NCBI GenBank assembly: GCA_025457905.1
Contig: JALOTM010000032.1
Location: 1-8,000, forward strand
Reading direction: 5' to 3'
Origin: Methanomassiliicoccales archaeon
GTDB taxonomy: Archaea > Thermoplasmatota > Thermoplasmata > Methanomassiliicoccales > UBA472
DNA length: 8,000 bases
Numbering within the stretch: the stretch's first letter is position 1; each line of letters opens with the position of its first letter. Below are positions 1 through 6,824 of this stretch, in pieces. The notes beneath the pieces are model-generated. The model searched no databases. It was not told the origin of the DNA and worked only from the letters and a program-made list of their open reading frames with translations. The translations under genes and the position numbers were made by a program.

Positions 1-2
1 CC

Positions 3-1925
3 GAGGGCCTCGCCTCGATCGAGGGCTATGCCTTCGCGTACTGCGACCTCCTCACCTCGGTCTCCATCCCCGCCAGCGTGACCAGCATAGGCAACAACGC
101 CTTCTATTATTGCGAAGCCCTGGCCGCCATCAACGTCGCCGCGGCCAACCCCAGCTACGCCAGCGTGGACGGCGTGCTGCTCAATAAGGCGCAGACGATG
201 TTGATACAATGCCCCAGCGGCAAGTCCGGCAGCTACACCGTGCCCAGCAGCGTCACCTACATCGGCAGTAGCGCCTTCTACTACTGCAGGGGGCTGAGCT
301 CGGTCGTCCTGCCGAGTGGCCTCCTGACCATCGGCGACTACGCCTTCTACTACTGCGACTCCCTGACGTCCATCACCATCCCCGCCAGCGTGACCTCCAT
401 CGGCTACTACGCGTTCCAATATTGCCTGGCCTTGACCGCCATTAACGTAAACGCGGCCAACCCCAGCTACGCCAGCTCTGACGGGGTGCTCTTCGACAAG
501 GCCATGACCACCCTGGTACAATGCCCCAACGGCAAGTCTGGCGCCTATACGGTCCCCGAAGGGGTCACGGCCCTCGGCGACTACTCCTTCTACGAATGCC
601 GCCAGCTCACCTCCGTCGACTTGGCCAGCACTGTGGAGATCATTGGCAATTATGCCTTCTACGACTGCGGTGCCCTTACCTCCGTCCACCTCCCCGACGG
701 ACTGAGGACGATCGGGAACGGGGCCTTCTACTACTGCTACTCCCTGACCATGCTCAGCGTGCCTGGCGACGTGACCTCCATCGGCAGCAGCGCCATGCGC
801 TACTGCAATTCGCTGACCGCCATCGAGGTGGACGCGTCCAATCTGGCCTACTCCAGCGTGGAAGGTGTGCTATACGACAAGGCCCAGACCGTGCTGATGC
901 TCTGCCCGGCCGAGAAGGCAGGGGACCTAGCCATACCTGGCAGCGTGACCTCCATCACCGACTACGCATTCTATGACTGCAGGGTCACATCGGTCACCAT
1001 CCCGAACGGCGTCACCACCATCGGCAGCTACGCCTTCTACGACTGCGACTCGCTGACCTCGATGGACATCCCCGCCAGCGTCACCACCATCGGCAGCTAC
1101 GCCTTCTACTACTGCTCCGGGCTCACCGCCTTCACCGTGGACCCGGGGAACCCGAACTACGCGAGCTCGGGCGGCGTACTGTTCGACAAGTCGCTTGCCA
1201 CCCTGCTGCAGTATCCTGCCGGCAGGGCAGGGGCGTTCTCGGTCCCGAGCAGCACGACGACCATCTGGCATTACGCCTTCTACTCTTGCGACCAGCTCAC
1301 CTCCGTGAGCATTCCTGATGGGGTCTCCTTCATCGGCAGCTACGCCTTCACCTACTCCGACCAGCTCACCACCATCGAGATCCCCGAGAGCGTGCTGTCC
1401 ATCGGCTACGAGGCATTCTACAACTGCGACGGGCTCACCGCCATCAACGTCGACCCGGACAACCCCTACTACGCCAGCGTGGAGGGGGTGCTCTTCGACA
1501 AGTCCCTCACCACCATCATCCAGTGCCCTGGTGGCAAGACCGGCAGCTTCGCCGTCCCCAGCAGCGTGACCTTCATTGGCGACGAGGTGTTCTATGCCTG
1601 CGACCGGCTGACGTCGGTCAGCATCCCCAGCAGCGTGACGGCCATCGAGGACTACGCCTTCTACTACTGCGACCTGCTCGCCGCCATCAACGTGGACGCG
1701 GCCAACCCCAGCTACGCCAGCATCGAGGGGGTGCTCTTCAACAAGCCCGTCACCACGCTCATCCAATGCCCAGGCGGGAAGGCGGGATTTTTGACGGTTC
1801 CGGGCAGCGTCACGAAGATCGGCGACTACGCCTTCTATGAGTGCGACTTCCTGACGTCAGTGAACGTCTCCAGCGGCGTGAGCTCCATCGGGGAGTACGC
1901 CTTCAGCTACTGCAACTCCCTGGTG
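3..1925 (+). repeat. Tandem LRR_5 coding repeats arranged in six island-plus-LRR modules
   Basis: The coding repeat unit is 69 nt (23 residues). Six islands begin at about 126, 438, 819, 1128, 1440 and 1683, each opening with AINV or a variant. Start-to-start spacings are 312, 381, 309, 312 and 243 nt. These fit a 105-nt island plus 3, 4, 3, 3 and 2 repeats of 69 nt; the 309-nt module is one codon short, near 981-986. The sixth island is followed by two repeats before the pattern decays near 1926. Short identical DNA stretches such as TACGCCTTCTACTACTGC recur, while other positions drift, so copies are related but not freshly duplicated. Confidence 0.9.
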
Positions 1926-2474
1926 GCCCTGAACTTCCTCGGGCTGGTGGCGCCGTCCATCACATCCCATTACTGGATACAGGGCGCCAACGAGTCGCTG
2001 CGGGGCTATGCCTACCCCGGCTCCAACTTCCCTTCGCCCGGCGGCAGCTTCCACGGCCTGATAATGGGCGCCACCATCCAGGTGCCGAGCGTGCCCCGCT
2101 CCCTGACCGCCACCGCGGGCGACGGCCAGGTGACCTTGGAATGGCAGGCGCCCGAGTTCGTGGGCGAATCGGGGGTCACGAGCTACAAGGTCTACCGGGC
2201 CACCCTGGTGGACGGGCCGTACTCCCTGGTGGCCTCGTCCACTGGGCCGTCCTTCACCGATAGCGGGCTGACCAACGGCCAGACGTACTACTACAAGGTG
2301 TCCGCGGTCAACTCCGCTGGCGAGGGGACCATGAGCGATGCGGCCCCGGCCACCCCGACCGCCCCCAGCGACGGTGGCGGCGGTGGGGGGATGACCCTCA
2401 TCATCGTGGCCCTGGCCGTGGCGGCTATCGTCGTGGTGGTCGTGGTCCTGCTGTTCCTCCGCAAGAGGAAGTGA
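3..2474 (+). CDS. BspA-type leucine-rich repeat surface protein with FN3 domain and C-terminal membrane anchor (5' end outside window)
   Basis: The frame is open from the left edge to TGA 2472-2474, giving about 823 visible residues. LRR units already run at base 3, so the true start is upstream; the GTG at 78 lies inside a repeat. Residue numbers below count from that GTG. Residues 1-616 are LRR_5 (BspA-type) repeats of 23 residues with the pattern IPxxVTxIGxYAFYxCxxLTSV, interrupted by six 35-residue islands containing NPxYAS, GVLFDK and QCPxGK motifs. Residues 617-668 are a divergent cap. Residues 670-762 form a fibronectin type III domain (LEW, YKVYR and YYYKVSAVN strands). A six-glycine linker (766-771) leads to a hydrophobic helix (772-793) and a terminal RKRK. 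The protein should therefore sit outside the cell, anchored by its C-terminal helix, with the basic tail in the cytoplasm. BspA-like proteins often mediate adhesion or protein binding; the ligand here is unknown. A signal peptide would lie outside the window. Family assignment is secure, function is not. Confidence 0.93.
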   Translation, partial: EGLASIEGYAFAYCDLLTSVSIPASVTSIGNNAFYYCEALAAINVAAANPSYASVDGVLLNKAQTMLIQCPSGKSGSYTVPSSVTYIGSSAFYYCRGLSSVVLPSGLLTIGDYAFYYCDSLTSITIPASVTSIGYYAFQYCLALTAINVNAANPSYASSDGVLFDKAMTTLVQCPNGKSGAYTVPEGVTALGDYSFYECRQLTSVDLASTVEIIGNYAFYDCGALTSVHLPDGLRTIGNGAFYYCYSLTMLSVPGDVTSIGSSAMRYCNSLTAIEVDASNLAYSSVEGVLYDKAQTVLMLCPAEKAGDLAIPGSVTSITDYAFYDCRVTSVTIPNGVTTIGSYAFYDCDSLTSMDIPASVTTIGSYAFYYCSGLTAFTVDPGNPNYASSGGVLFDKSLATLLQYPAGRAGAFSVPSSTTTIWHYAFYSCDQLTSVSIPDGVSFIGSYAFTYSDQLTTIEIPESVLSIGYEAFYNCDGLTAINVDPDNPYYASVEGVLFDKSLTTIIQCPGGKTGSFAVPSSVTFIGDEVFYACDRLTSVSIPSSVTAIEDYAFYYCDLLAAINVDAANPSYASIEGVLFNKPVTTLIQCPGGKAGFLTVPGSVTKIGDYAFYECDFLTSVNVSSGVSSIGEYAFSYCNSLVALNFLGLVAPSITSHYWIQGANESLRGYAYPGSNFPSPGGSFHGLIMGATIQVPSVPRSLTATAGDGQVTLEWQAPEFVGESGVTSYKVYRATLVDGPYSLVASSTGPSFTDSGLTNGQTYYYKVSAVNSAGEGTMSDAAPATPTAPSDGGGGGGMTLIIVALAVAAIVVVVVVLLFLRKRK

Positions 2475-2490
2475 CCGAAACCTCTCTGCC

Positions 2491-2528
2491 GGGGGGAGGG
2501 CCTCGCACCCTCCCCTCGTCCCGCTTTT
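2491..2528 (+). terminator. GC hairpin followed by T4, after the surface-protein gene
   Basis: Seventeen bases after the stop codon, GGGGAGGG (2493-2500) and CCCTCCCC (2508-2515) form a perfect 8-bp stem with a 7-nt loop. A G-T and a G-C pair could extend it outward. TTTT follows at 2525-2528. This resembles an intrinsic terminator. Archaea rely mainly on T-runs, so the hairpin may instead protect the 3' end of the mRNA. The position directly after a long gene supports a 3'-end role. Confidence 0.55.
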
Positions 2529-2565
2529 ACCCCATCCCCCTTCCCCGCTGCTGGAAACATCACGA

Positions 2566-2574
2566 TTCTTTTTT
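2566..2574 (+). terminator. T-rich run, possible archaeal-type termination site
   Basis: TTCTTTTTT is the longest T-run in this GC-rich gap. It lies about 95 nt after the surface-protein stop and about 80 nt before the next start. Archaeal RNA polymerase stops at T-runs in the non-template strand with little need for a hairpin, so this could be the main or backup termination point. The evidence is composition and position only. Confidence 0.35.
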
Positions 2575-2599
2575 CACCTGCACACCAGGCGGAACGGAA

Positions 2600-2613
2600 G
2601 CAAACCCTAAAGA
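2600..2613 (+). promoter_or_regulatory. Weak archaeal promoter candidate (BRE/TATA-like) for the amidohydrolase gene
   Basis: GCAAACCCTAAAGA is a locally AT-rich patch 43-56 nt before the TTG start. It begins with the same GCAAAC hexamer as the stronger candidate before the ATPase gene, followed by TAAA. The TATA element is poor, so this is a tentative placement based on position and that similarity. Confidence 0.22.
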
Positions 2614-2642
2614 GAGGCAGCGAACCTAGCATCTGCATACTG

Positions 2643-2646
2643 GGAG
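2643..2646 (+). promoter_or_regulatory. Ribosome binding site supporting the TTG start
   Basis: GGAG lies nine bases before TTG 2656. GAGG at 2652-2655 abuts the start and is too close to serve it. The competing GTG at 2671 has its own weaker AAGGGA at 2659-2664, so the RBS evidence slightly favours TTG but does not settle the start. Confidence 0.4.
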
Positions 2647-2655
2647 TGTGAGAGG

Positions 2656-4284
2656 TTGAAGGGACAGGGCGTGCATCTTGACCTGGCGATCACGAACGCG
2701 AACGTCATCACCGTGGATGGCAGGATGACGAGGGCCGAGGCGGTGGGTGTCGTCGGCGAGAGGATCCTCATGGTGGGCTCGAATTCCGAGGTCGGGACGT
2801 ACATCGGGCCGAACACCAGGGTCGTAGACGCCCAGGGCCGGGCCCTCGTGCCCGGTTTCCAGGACTCCCACATGCATCCCCTGCTGGTCGGGCAGTGGGG
2901 CAGGAGCGTGCAGCTCGAGGGGGCGAAGAACATACCCGAGCTCCTGCAGAGGGTCAAGGAGAGGGCAGATGCCACGCCCAAGGGCCAGATGATCCTGGGA
3001 TACGGTTGGAACCAGGAGCTGATGGAGGAGCGCAGGTACCCCACCCGCTGGGAGGTGGACTCCGTCGCCCCCGACAACCCGGTCTTCCTGCTGCATTGGA
3101 ACGGGCACATCTACCTTATCAACACCCTGCTCATGGAGCAGAAGGGCATCACCGACAGCACGCCCTCCCCGGAGGGAGGGGAGATGAACAGGAACGGCAG
3201 GGGCGAGTTCACCGGAGTGCTGCTGGAGAAGGCCGTGGACCTGGTCATGCCCGGCTTCGTGGAGTCGGGTGCGGGGCTGATCGCCACATTGGAGGAGGTG
3301 AAGGACGCCCTGAGGTTCACGGCCGACCAGGCGGTCCGCCTGGGCCTCACGTCCCTGGTGGACATATTGGCCTCGGACGTGCAGGTGAAGGCGTACCAGG
3401 AGCTGGAGAGGGAGGGCAGGCTGCCCGTCCGGATCAGCTACTACCTGAGCAACCATTACCTGGACCGGGCGGTGGACGTGGGGCTGCAGAGCGGCTTCGG
3501 CGACGAGAAGCTGCACCTGGCGGGGATCAAGGTGGTCTCCGATGGCTCCCTCAGCTCCCACACCGCGGCGCTCAGAAGGCCCTACGTGGACATGCCCCAG
3601 ACCAGCGGTGTGATGAGGTTCACGCCCGAGGAGGTCAGGGAGATCGTGCTCAAGGCCACGGCCAACGGTCTGCGGGTGGACGTCCATGCCCTCGGCGACC
3701 GGGCCGTGGAGGTCGTCCTGGACGCCTTCCGGGAGGCCAGGGACAGGCACCATCCCAAGGACCCGCGCTTCAAGATCAGCCATTGCATCATATTGGGGGA
3801 GGACCTCATCCAGGAGATGGCCGAGCTGGGGGTGGTGGCCAGCGTCCAGCCATGCTTCGTCATGGGAGGGATGCACTGGATACCCCGTCAGGTGCCCCCT
3901 GAGGTGGCCAAGTACGCGCACGCCTTCCGGTCGCTGATCGACGCCGGCGTGCACTGCTGCGGGGGGACCGATGCCCCTATCTGCCCGATGAACCCGCTCC
4001 TCAACATGTACGCCGCCGTCACCAGGAAGGACCCGAAGGGCCTTCCTGAAGGAGGCTGGCACCCGGAGCAGAGGGTCAGCCCCGAGGAGGCCCTGCGCAT
4101 GGTCACCATCGAGGGCGCCTACTCCACCGGGGACGAGAGGTCAAGGGGGTCCATCGAGGTAGGTAAGCTGGCCGACCTGGCGCTGCTCTCCGACGACCCG
4201 CTCTCCGTGATGCCGGACAAGATAAAGGACATCAAGAACCTGATGACCATTGTGGGAGGTAAGGTGGTCTACTCCTCGATCTGA
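2656..4284 (+). CDS. YtcJ-type metal-dependent amidohydrolase
   Basis: A 542-residue protein of the amidohydrolase superfamily, amidohydrolase_3 (YtcJ-like) branch, close to the family's usual length. The N-terminal strands (AITNANVITVDG, about 11-22) and the C-terminal segment (GKLADLALLSDDP, IVGGKVVYS) make the small beta domain that flanks the TIM barrel. Visible metal-site residues are H72 and H74 (DSHMH), K293 (IKVVSDGSLS, the lysine expected to be carboxylated), H344 (VDVHALGD), H376 (ISHCIIL) and D439 (GGTDAP). The enzyme should hydrolyse a C-N bond in the cytoplasm; no signal peptide is seen. The substrate cannot be read from sequence, as relatives act on varied amides, formamides and cyclic ureas. 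The start is uncertain: TTG 2656 has GGAG at 2643-2646 with a 9-nt spacer, while GTG 2671 would begin VHLDLAITNA, closer to typical family N-termini, and has AAGGGA six bases upstream. An in-frame TAA at 2608-2610 bars a start further upstream. It appears to be transcribed alone. Confidence 0.93.
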   Translation: MKGQGVHLDLAITNANVITVDGRMTRAEAVGVVGERILMVGSNSEVGTYIGPNTRVVDAQGRALVPGFQDSHMHPLLVGQWGRSVQLEGAKNIPELLQRVKERADATPKGQMILGYGWNQELMEERRYPTRWEVDSVAPDNPVFLLHWNGHIYLINTLLMEQKGITDSTPSPEGGEMNRNGRGEFTGVLLEKAVDLVMPGFVESGAGLIATLEEVKDALRFTADQAVRLGLTSLVDILASDVQVKAYQELEREGRLPVRISYYLSNHYLDRAVDVGLQSGFGDEKLHLAGIKVVSDGSLSSHTAALRRPYVDMPQTSGVMRFTPEEVREIVLKATANGLRVDVHALGDRAVEVVLDAFREARDRHHPKDPRFKISHCIILGEDLIQEMAELGVVASVQPCFVMGGMHWIPRQVPPEVAKYAHAFRSLIDAGVHCCGGTDAPICPMNPLLNMYAAVTRKDPKGLPEGGWHPEQRVSPEEALRMVTIEGAYSTGDERSRGSIEVGKLADLALLSDDPLSVMPDKIKDIKNLMTIVGGKVVYSSI

Positions 4285-4353
4285 GCGCTCCACCAATAAT
4301 GGATCGAGGACGACGGAGTCGGCCCTAGGCCAAAAGAGGCCCGTATGCAGGAC

Positions 4354-4369
4354 CTGCCCATCAGGGCAG
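4354..4369 (+). other. Small inverted repeat in the amidohydrolase-ATPase gap
   Basis: CTGCCC (4354-4359) and GGGCAG (4364-4369) form a perfect 6-bp stem with an ATCA loop. It lies about 70 nt after the amidohydrolase stop and just upstream of the promoter candidate at 4374. No T-run follows, so it is not a good intrinsic terminator. It could be a protein-binding site next to the promoter or a 3'-UTR structure. Three GGCC tetramers (4321, 4328, 4338) make the sequence before it locally self-complementary as well. Confidence 0.3.
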
Positions 4370-4373
4370 CGCG

Positions 4374-4386
4374 CAAACAAATTAAT
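4374..4386 (+). promoter_or_regulatory. Archaeal-type promoter candidate (BRE plus TATA-like) for the ATPase-hydrolase operon
   Basis: CAAACAAATTAAT is an AT-only island (apart from two C) in very GC-rich DNA, 36-48 nt before ATG 4422. The A-rich left half suits a BRE and AAATTAAT (4379-4386) suits a TATA box. A transcription start about 25 nt downstream would fall near 4407-4410, leaving a short leader that still contains the GGGAG ribosome binding site (4412-4416). This geometry is what an archaeal promoter needs. In a bacterium it would be only an AT-rich patch. Confidence 0.5.
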
Positions 4387-4421
4387 GGCCCGAGGGCGAT
4401 GGGCGGTGCTAGGGAGAGAGC

Positions 4422-6824
4422 ATGCAGGACTTCGAGAAGCTGGGCGTCTTCTACCTGGGCCGCGACTACGATCTGGCCACCAAGTCGATGAAGGAGAATC
4501 TCCTCCTATATGACTCCAAGGACCTGGTCACGCACATGGTGTGCGTGGGCATGACCGGGAGCGGCAAGACCGGGCTGTGCATCTCACTCCTGGAGGAGGC
4601 CGCCCTGGACGGCGTCCCGGCCATCGTCATCGACCCCAAGGGCGACATGACCAACCTCATGCTGACCTTCCCCGAGCTGCGCAAGGAGGACTTCCTCCCC
4701 TGGGTGAACGCCGAGGACGCCGCCAAGAAGGGGATGTCCGTGGAGGACTACGCCGCCAAGCAGGCCGACTCCTGGAGGAACGGCCTGGCGTCGTGGGGCG
4801 AGGACGGGGAGCGCATAAGGCGGCTGCGCAGCTCCTGCGACTTCACCATCTACACGCCTGGCAGCAACGCGGGGACGCCAGTATCGATCCTCAAGTCCTT
4901 CGCCGCCCCCCCGGCCGAGATAATCGACGACGACGAGCTGCTCCAGGAGCGCATCAACACCACCGTCACCAGCCTGTTGGGGCTCATCGGCGTCGAGGGG
5001 GACCCCATCCGGTCGCGCGAGCACATCCTCATCTCCACCATCCTCTCCGAGGCCTGGAGGAAGGGATCCAGCCTGGACCTGGCCGGCCTCATCCAGCAGA
5101 TCCAGAGCCCGCCGGTGCGCCAGATCGGCGTGCTGGAGCTGGAGTCCTTCTACCCCTCCAAGGCCCGCTTCGAGCTGGCCATGCAGATCAACAACCTTCT
5201 GGCGGCGCCAGGGTTCCGGCTGTGGATGGAGGGCGAGCCCTTGGACGTCAAGGGGTTCCTGTACACGCCCAGCGGCAAGCCGCGCATCTCCATCTTCTCC
5301 ATCGCCCACCTCAGCGACGCGCAGCGCATGTTCTTCGTGTCGCTGCTCCTGAACCACGTGGTGGGATGGATGCGGACGCAGTCGGGCACCACCAGCCTGA
5401 GGGCCATCCTCTACATCGACGAGGTCTTCGGCTATCTCCCGCCCATCGCCAACCCCCCCTCCAAGCTGCCGCTGCTCACGCTCATGAAGCAGGCGCGCGC
5501 CTTCGGTCTGGGCGTCGCGCTGGTCACCCAGAACCCCGTGGACCTGGACTACAAGAGCCTCTCCAACACCGGCACCTGGTTCATCGGGCGCCTGCAGACG
5601 GACCGGGACAAGATCAGGGTCCTGGACGCCTTGGAGGGGGTGTCCACGGGCACGGGCAAGGGGTTCGACCGCTCCCAGATGGACCAGGTGATAGCGGGGC
5701 TGGGGAACCGCGTCTTCCTGATGCACAACGTACACGACGACGCCCCTTCGGTATTCACCACCAGATGGGCCATGTCCTACCTGTGCGGCCCTCTCACCCG
5801 GGAGCAGATAAAGGTGCTCATGGACCCCTTGCGCTCCAAGGCCCCCGTGCTCCAGCCCCTCGCGCCAGCGCGCGTCGCCGAGAGGGCCCCCGCCGGCCCG
5901 GCCGCGGCCGTCCCCGCCCCCGGGTCCATGAGGCCGGTGCTCCCCTCGGAGATCCCCCAGTACTTCCTGCCTCCCTCGGCCAGGGGCCAGGGCGCATTGG
6001 TCTACAGGCCCATGGTGCTGGGCGTCTCCCACGTCCGCTTCGCCGACGCCAAGAGGAAGATCGACCAGGCGCAGGACATGCTCTTCCTGGCCCCTCTGAC
6101 CAACGATCCCCTGGCGCTAAGCTGGGACTCGGCCAAGGCCGTGGAGCTGTCCATGTCCGACCTATCCGGCTCGCCCCTCGAGCCCTCCCGCTTCTCCGAG
6201 CTCCCGCCGGCCGCCTCCAAGCCCAAGAGCTATTCCGCCTGGCAGAAGGAGTTCTCCGGATGGCTGGCGCGCAGCCAGAAGCTGGAGCTCCTCTACAGCC
6301 CCGGCCTGCAGCAGCTCTCCCGGCCGGGGGAGAAGGAGAGCGACTTCCGCATCCGCATGCAGCTGGCGGCCAGGGAGGCCAACGATGGCAACATGGAGAA
6401 GCTGCGCAAGAAGTACGCCCCCAAGTACGCCGCCCTCGACGAGAGGATACGCCGGGGGCAGGTGGCCCTGGAGAAGGAGAGGGAGCAGGCCAGCCGGCAG
6501 AAGTACCAGAGCGCGGTCTCGCTGGGCTCTTCCATCCTCGGCGCCGTGGTGGGACGGAAGTCCAGCAGCGCCGCCAGCCGCACCGTGCGCGATTACGGGA
6601 AGATATCCAAGGAGAAGAAGGACGTGGAGTACGCGGGCGACAACCTGGAGGCCCTGCAGAAGCAGCGCCAGAGGCTGGAGGAGGAGTTCCAAGCGGAGGT
6701 CCGGGCCATGGGCCAGAAGATGGATCCCCTTACGGAGAGGCTGGAGACCGTCTCCATCTCCCCCAAGAAGACCGACATAGTGGTCAAGCTGGTGGCGCTG
6801 GTGTGGAGACCGGAGGGGGTATGA
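4422..6824 (+). CDS. HerA/FtsK-like DUF87 ATPase with C-terminal glycine-rich and coiled-coil region
   Basis: An 800-residue protein starting at ATG 4422, with GGGAG five bases upstream. Walker A is GMTGSGKT (43-50), followed by a strand ending IDPKGD (70-75). Walker B is AILYIDE (328-334, D333/E334), and VTQNP (368-372) looks like the sensor strand. Arginines in GRLQTDRDK (389-397) may supply a trans finger in a hexamer. These are features of the HerA-FtsK family of ring ATPases, which move DNA or protein. Only about 40 residues precede Walker A, so the N-terminal HAS-barrel of true HerA is missing. An Ala/Pro-rich linker (about 475-505) leads to a second region; it holds a glycine-rich segment (LGSSILGAVVGRKSSS, about 701-716) between charged, probably coiled-coil helices (about 655-695 and 730-775). 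I recognise the whole architecture as a conserved family of similar length found in bacteria and archaea, with no established function known to me. No NurA nuclease gene is adjacent. It overlaps the downstream hydrolase by four bases. Confidence 0.92.
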   Translation: MQDFEKLGVFYLGRDYDLATKSMKENLLLYDSKDLVTHMVCVGMTGSGKTGLCISLLEEAALDGVPAIVIDPKGDMTNLMLTFPELRKEDFLPWVNAEDAAKKGMSVEDYAAKQADSWRNGLASWGEDGERIRRLRSSCDFTIYTPGSNAGTPVSILKSFAAPPAEIIDDDELLQERINTTVTSLLGLIGVEGDPIRSREHILISTILSEAWRKGSSLDLAGLIQQIQSPPVRQIGVLELESFYPSKARFELAMQINNLLAAPGFRLWMEGEPLDVKGFLYTPSGKPRISIFSIAHLSDAQRMFFVSLLLNHVVGWMRTQSGTTSLRAILYIDEVFGYLPPIANPPSKLPLLTLMKQARAFGLGVALVTQNPVDLDYKSLSNTGTWFIGRLQTDRDKIRVLDALEGVSTGTGKGFDRSQMDQVIAGLGNRVFLMHNVHDDAPSVFTTRWAMSYLCGPLTREQIKVLMDPLRSKAPVLQPLAPARVAERAPAGPAAAVPAPGSMRPVLPSEIPQYFLPPSARGQGALVYRPMVLGVSHVRFADAKRKIDQAQDMLFLAPLTNDPLALSWDSAKAVELSMSDLSGSPLEPSRFSELPPAASKPKSYSAWQKEFSGWLARSQKLELLYSPGLQQLSRPGEKESDFRIRMQLAAREANDGNMEKLRKKYAPKYAALDERIRRGQVALEKEREQASRQKYQSAVSLGSSILGAVVGRKSSSAASRTVRDYGKISKEKKDVEYAGDNLEALQKQRQRLEEEFQAEVRAMGQKMDPLTERLETVSISPKKTDIVVKLVALVWRPEGV
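6812..6816 (+). promoter_or_regulatory. Ribosome binding site of the hydrolase, inside the ATPase gene end
   Basis: GGAGG, within a GGAGGGGG run, lies in the last codons of the ATPase gene. It is four bases before ATG 6821 and seven before ATG 6824. The longer spacing is the more usual, so translation may start at the second ATG, changing the product by one methionine. An RBS inside the upstream gene suits translational coupling. Confidence 0.65.

Noticed and set aside
78..80. GTG as the real start of the surface-protein gene
   Set aside because: The frame is open to the window edge and the 25 codons before it encode normal LRR sequence (EGYAFAYC, LTSVSIP), so this is an internal valine.
927..1766. 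279-codon antisense open frame inside the LRR gene
   Set aside because: Its periodic composition mirrors the LRR repeat on the other strand, and no independent start or RBS signal supports it.
126..1925. CRISPR-like array, from regularly spaced repeats
   Set aside because: The repeats are in-frame codons of a leucine-rich repeat protein, degenerate at third positions and without unique spacers.
2626..4062. 478-codon antisense open frame over the amidohydrolase
   Set aside because: Product is low-complexity and rich in His, Leu, Val, Gly and Asp, typical of the complement of a GC-rich gene. The sense frame has all catalytic motifs.
4345..4430. 9-bp direct repeat ATGCAGGAC at 4345 and at the ATPase start 4422, as a possible duplicated start or target-site duplication
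   Set aside because: No mobile element or similarity extends beyond the nine bases, and the upstream ATG opens an unrelated short frame. Chance is the simplest explanation.
4584..6032. 482-codon antisense open frame over the ATPase gene
   Set aside because: Same GC-driven shadow pattern with no recognisable domain and biased composition.
4541..6820. Long plus-strand open frame across the ATPase gene that joins in frame to the hydrolase, suggesting a 925-residue fusion
   Set aside because: Before 6821 its translation is Arg/Gly/Pro/His-rich with no family features, while the overlapping frame encodes a clear ATPase. Only the part from 6821 is real.
4422..6824. HerA-NurA DNA end-resection operon or a named defence system
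   Set aside because: There is no NurA nuclease nearby, the HAS-barrel is missing, and no other defence gene is visible in the window.
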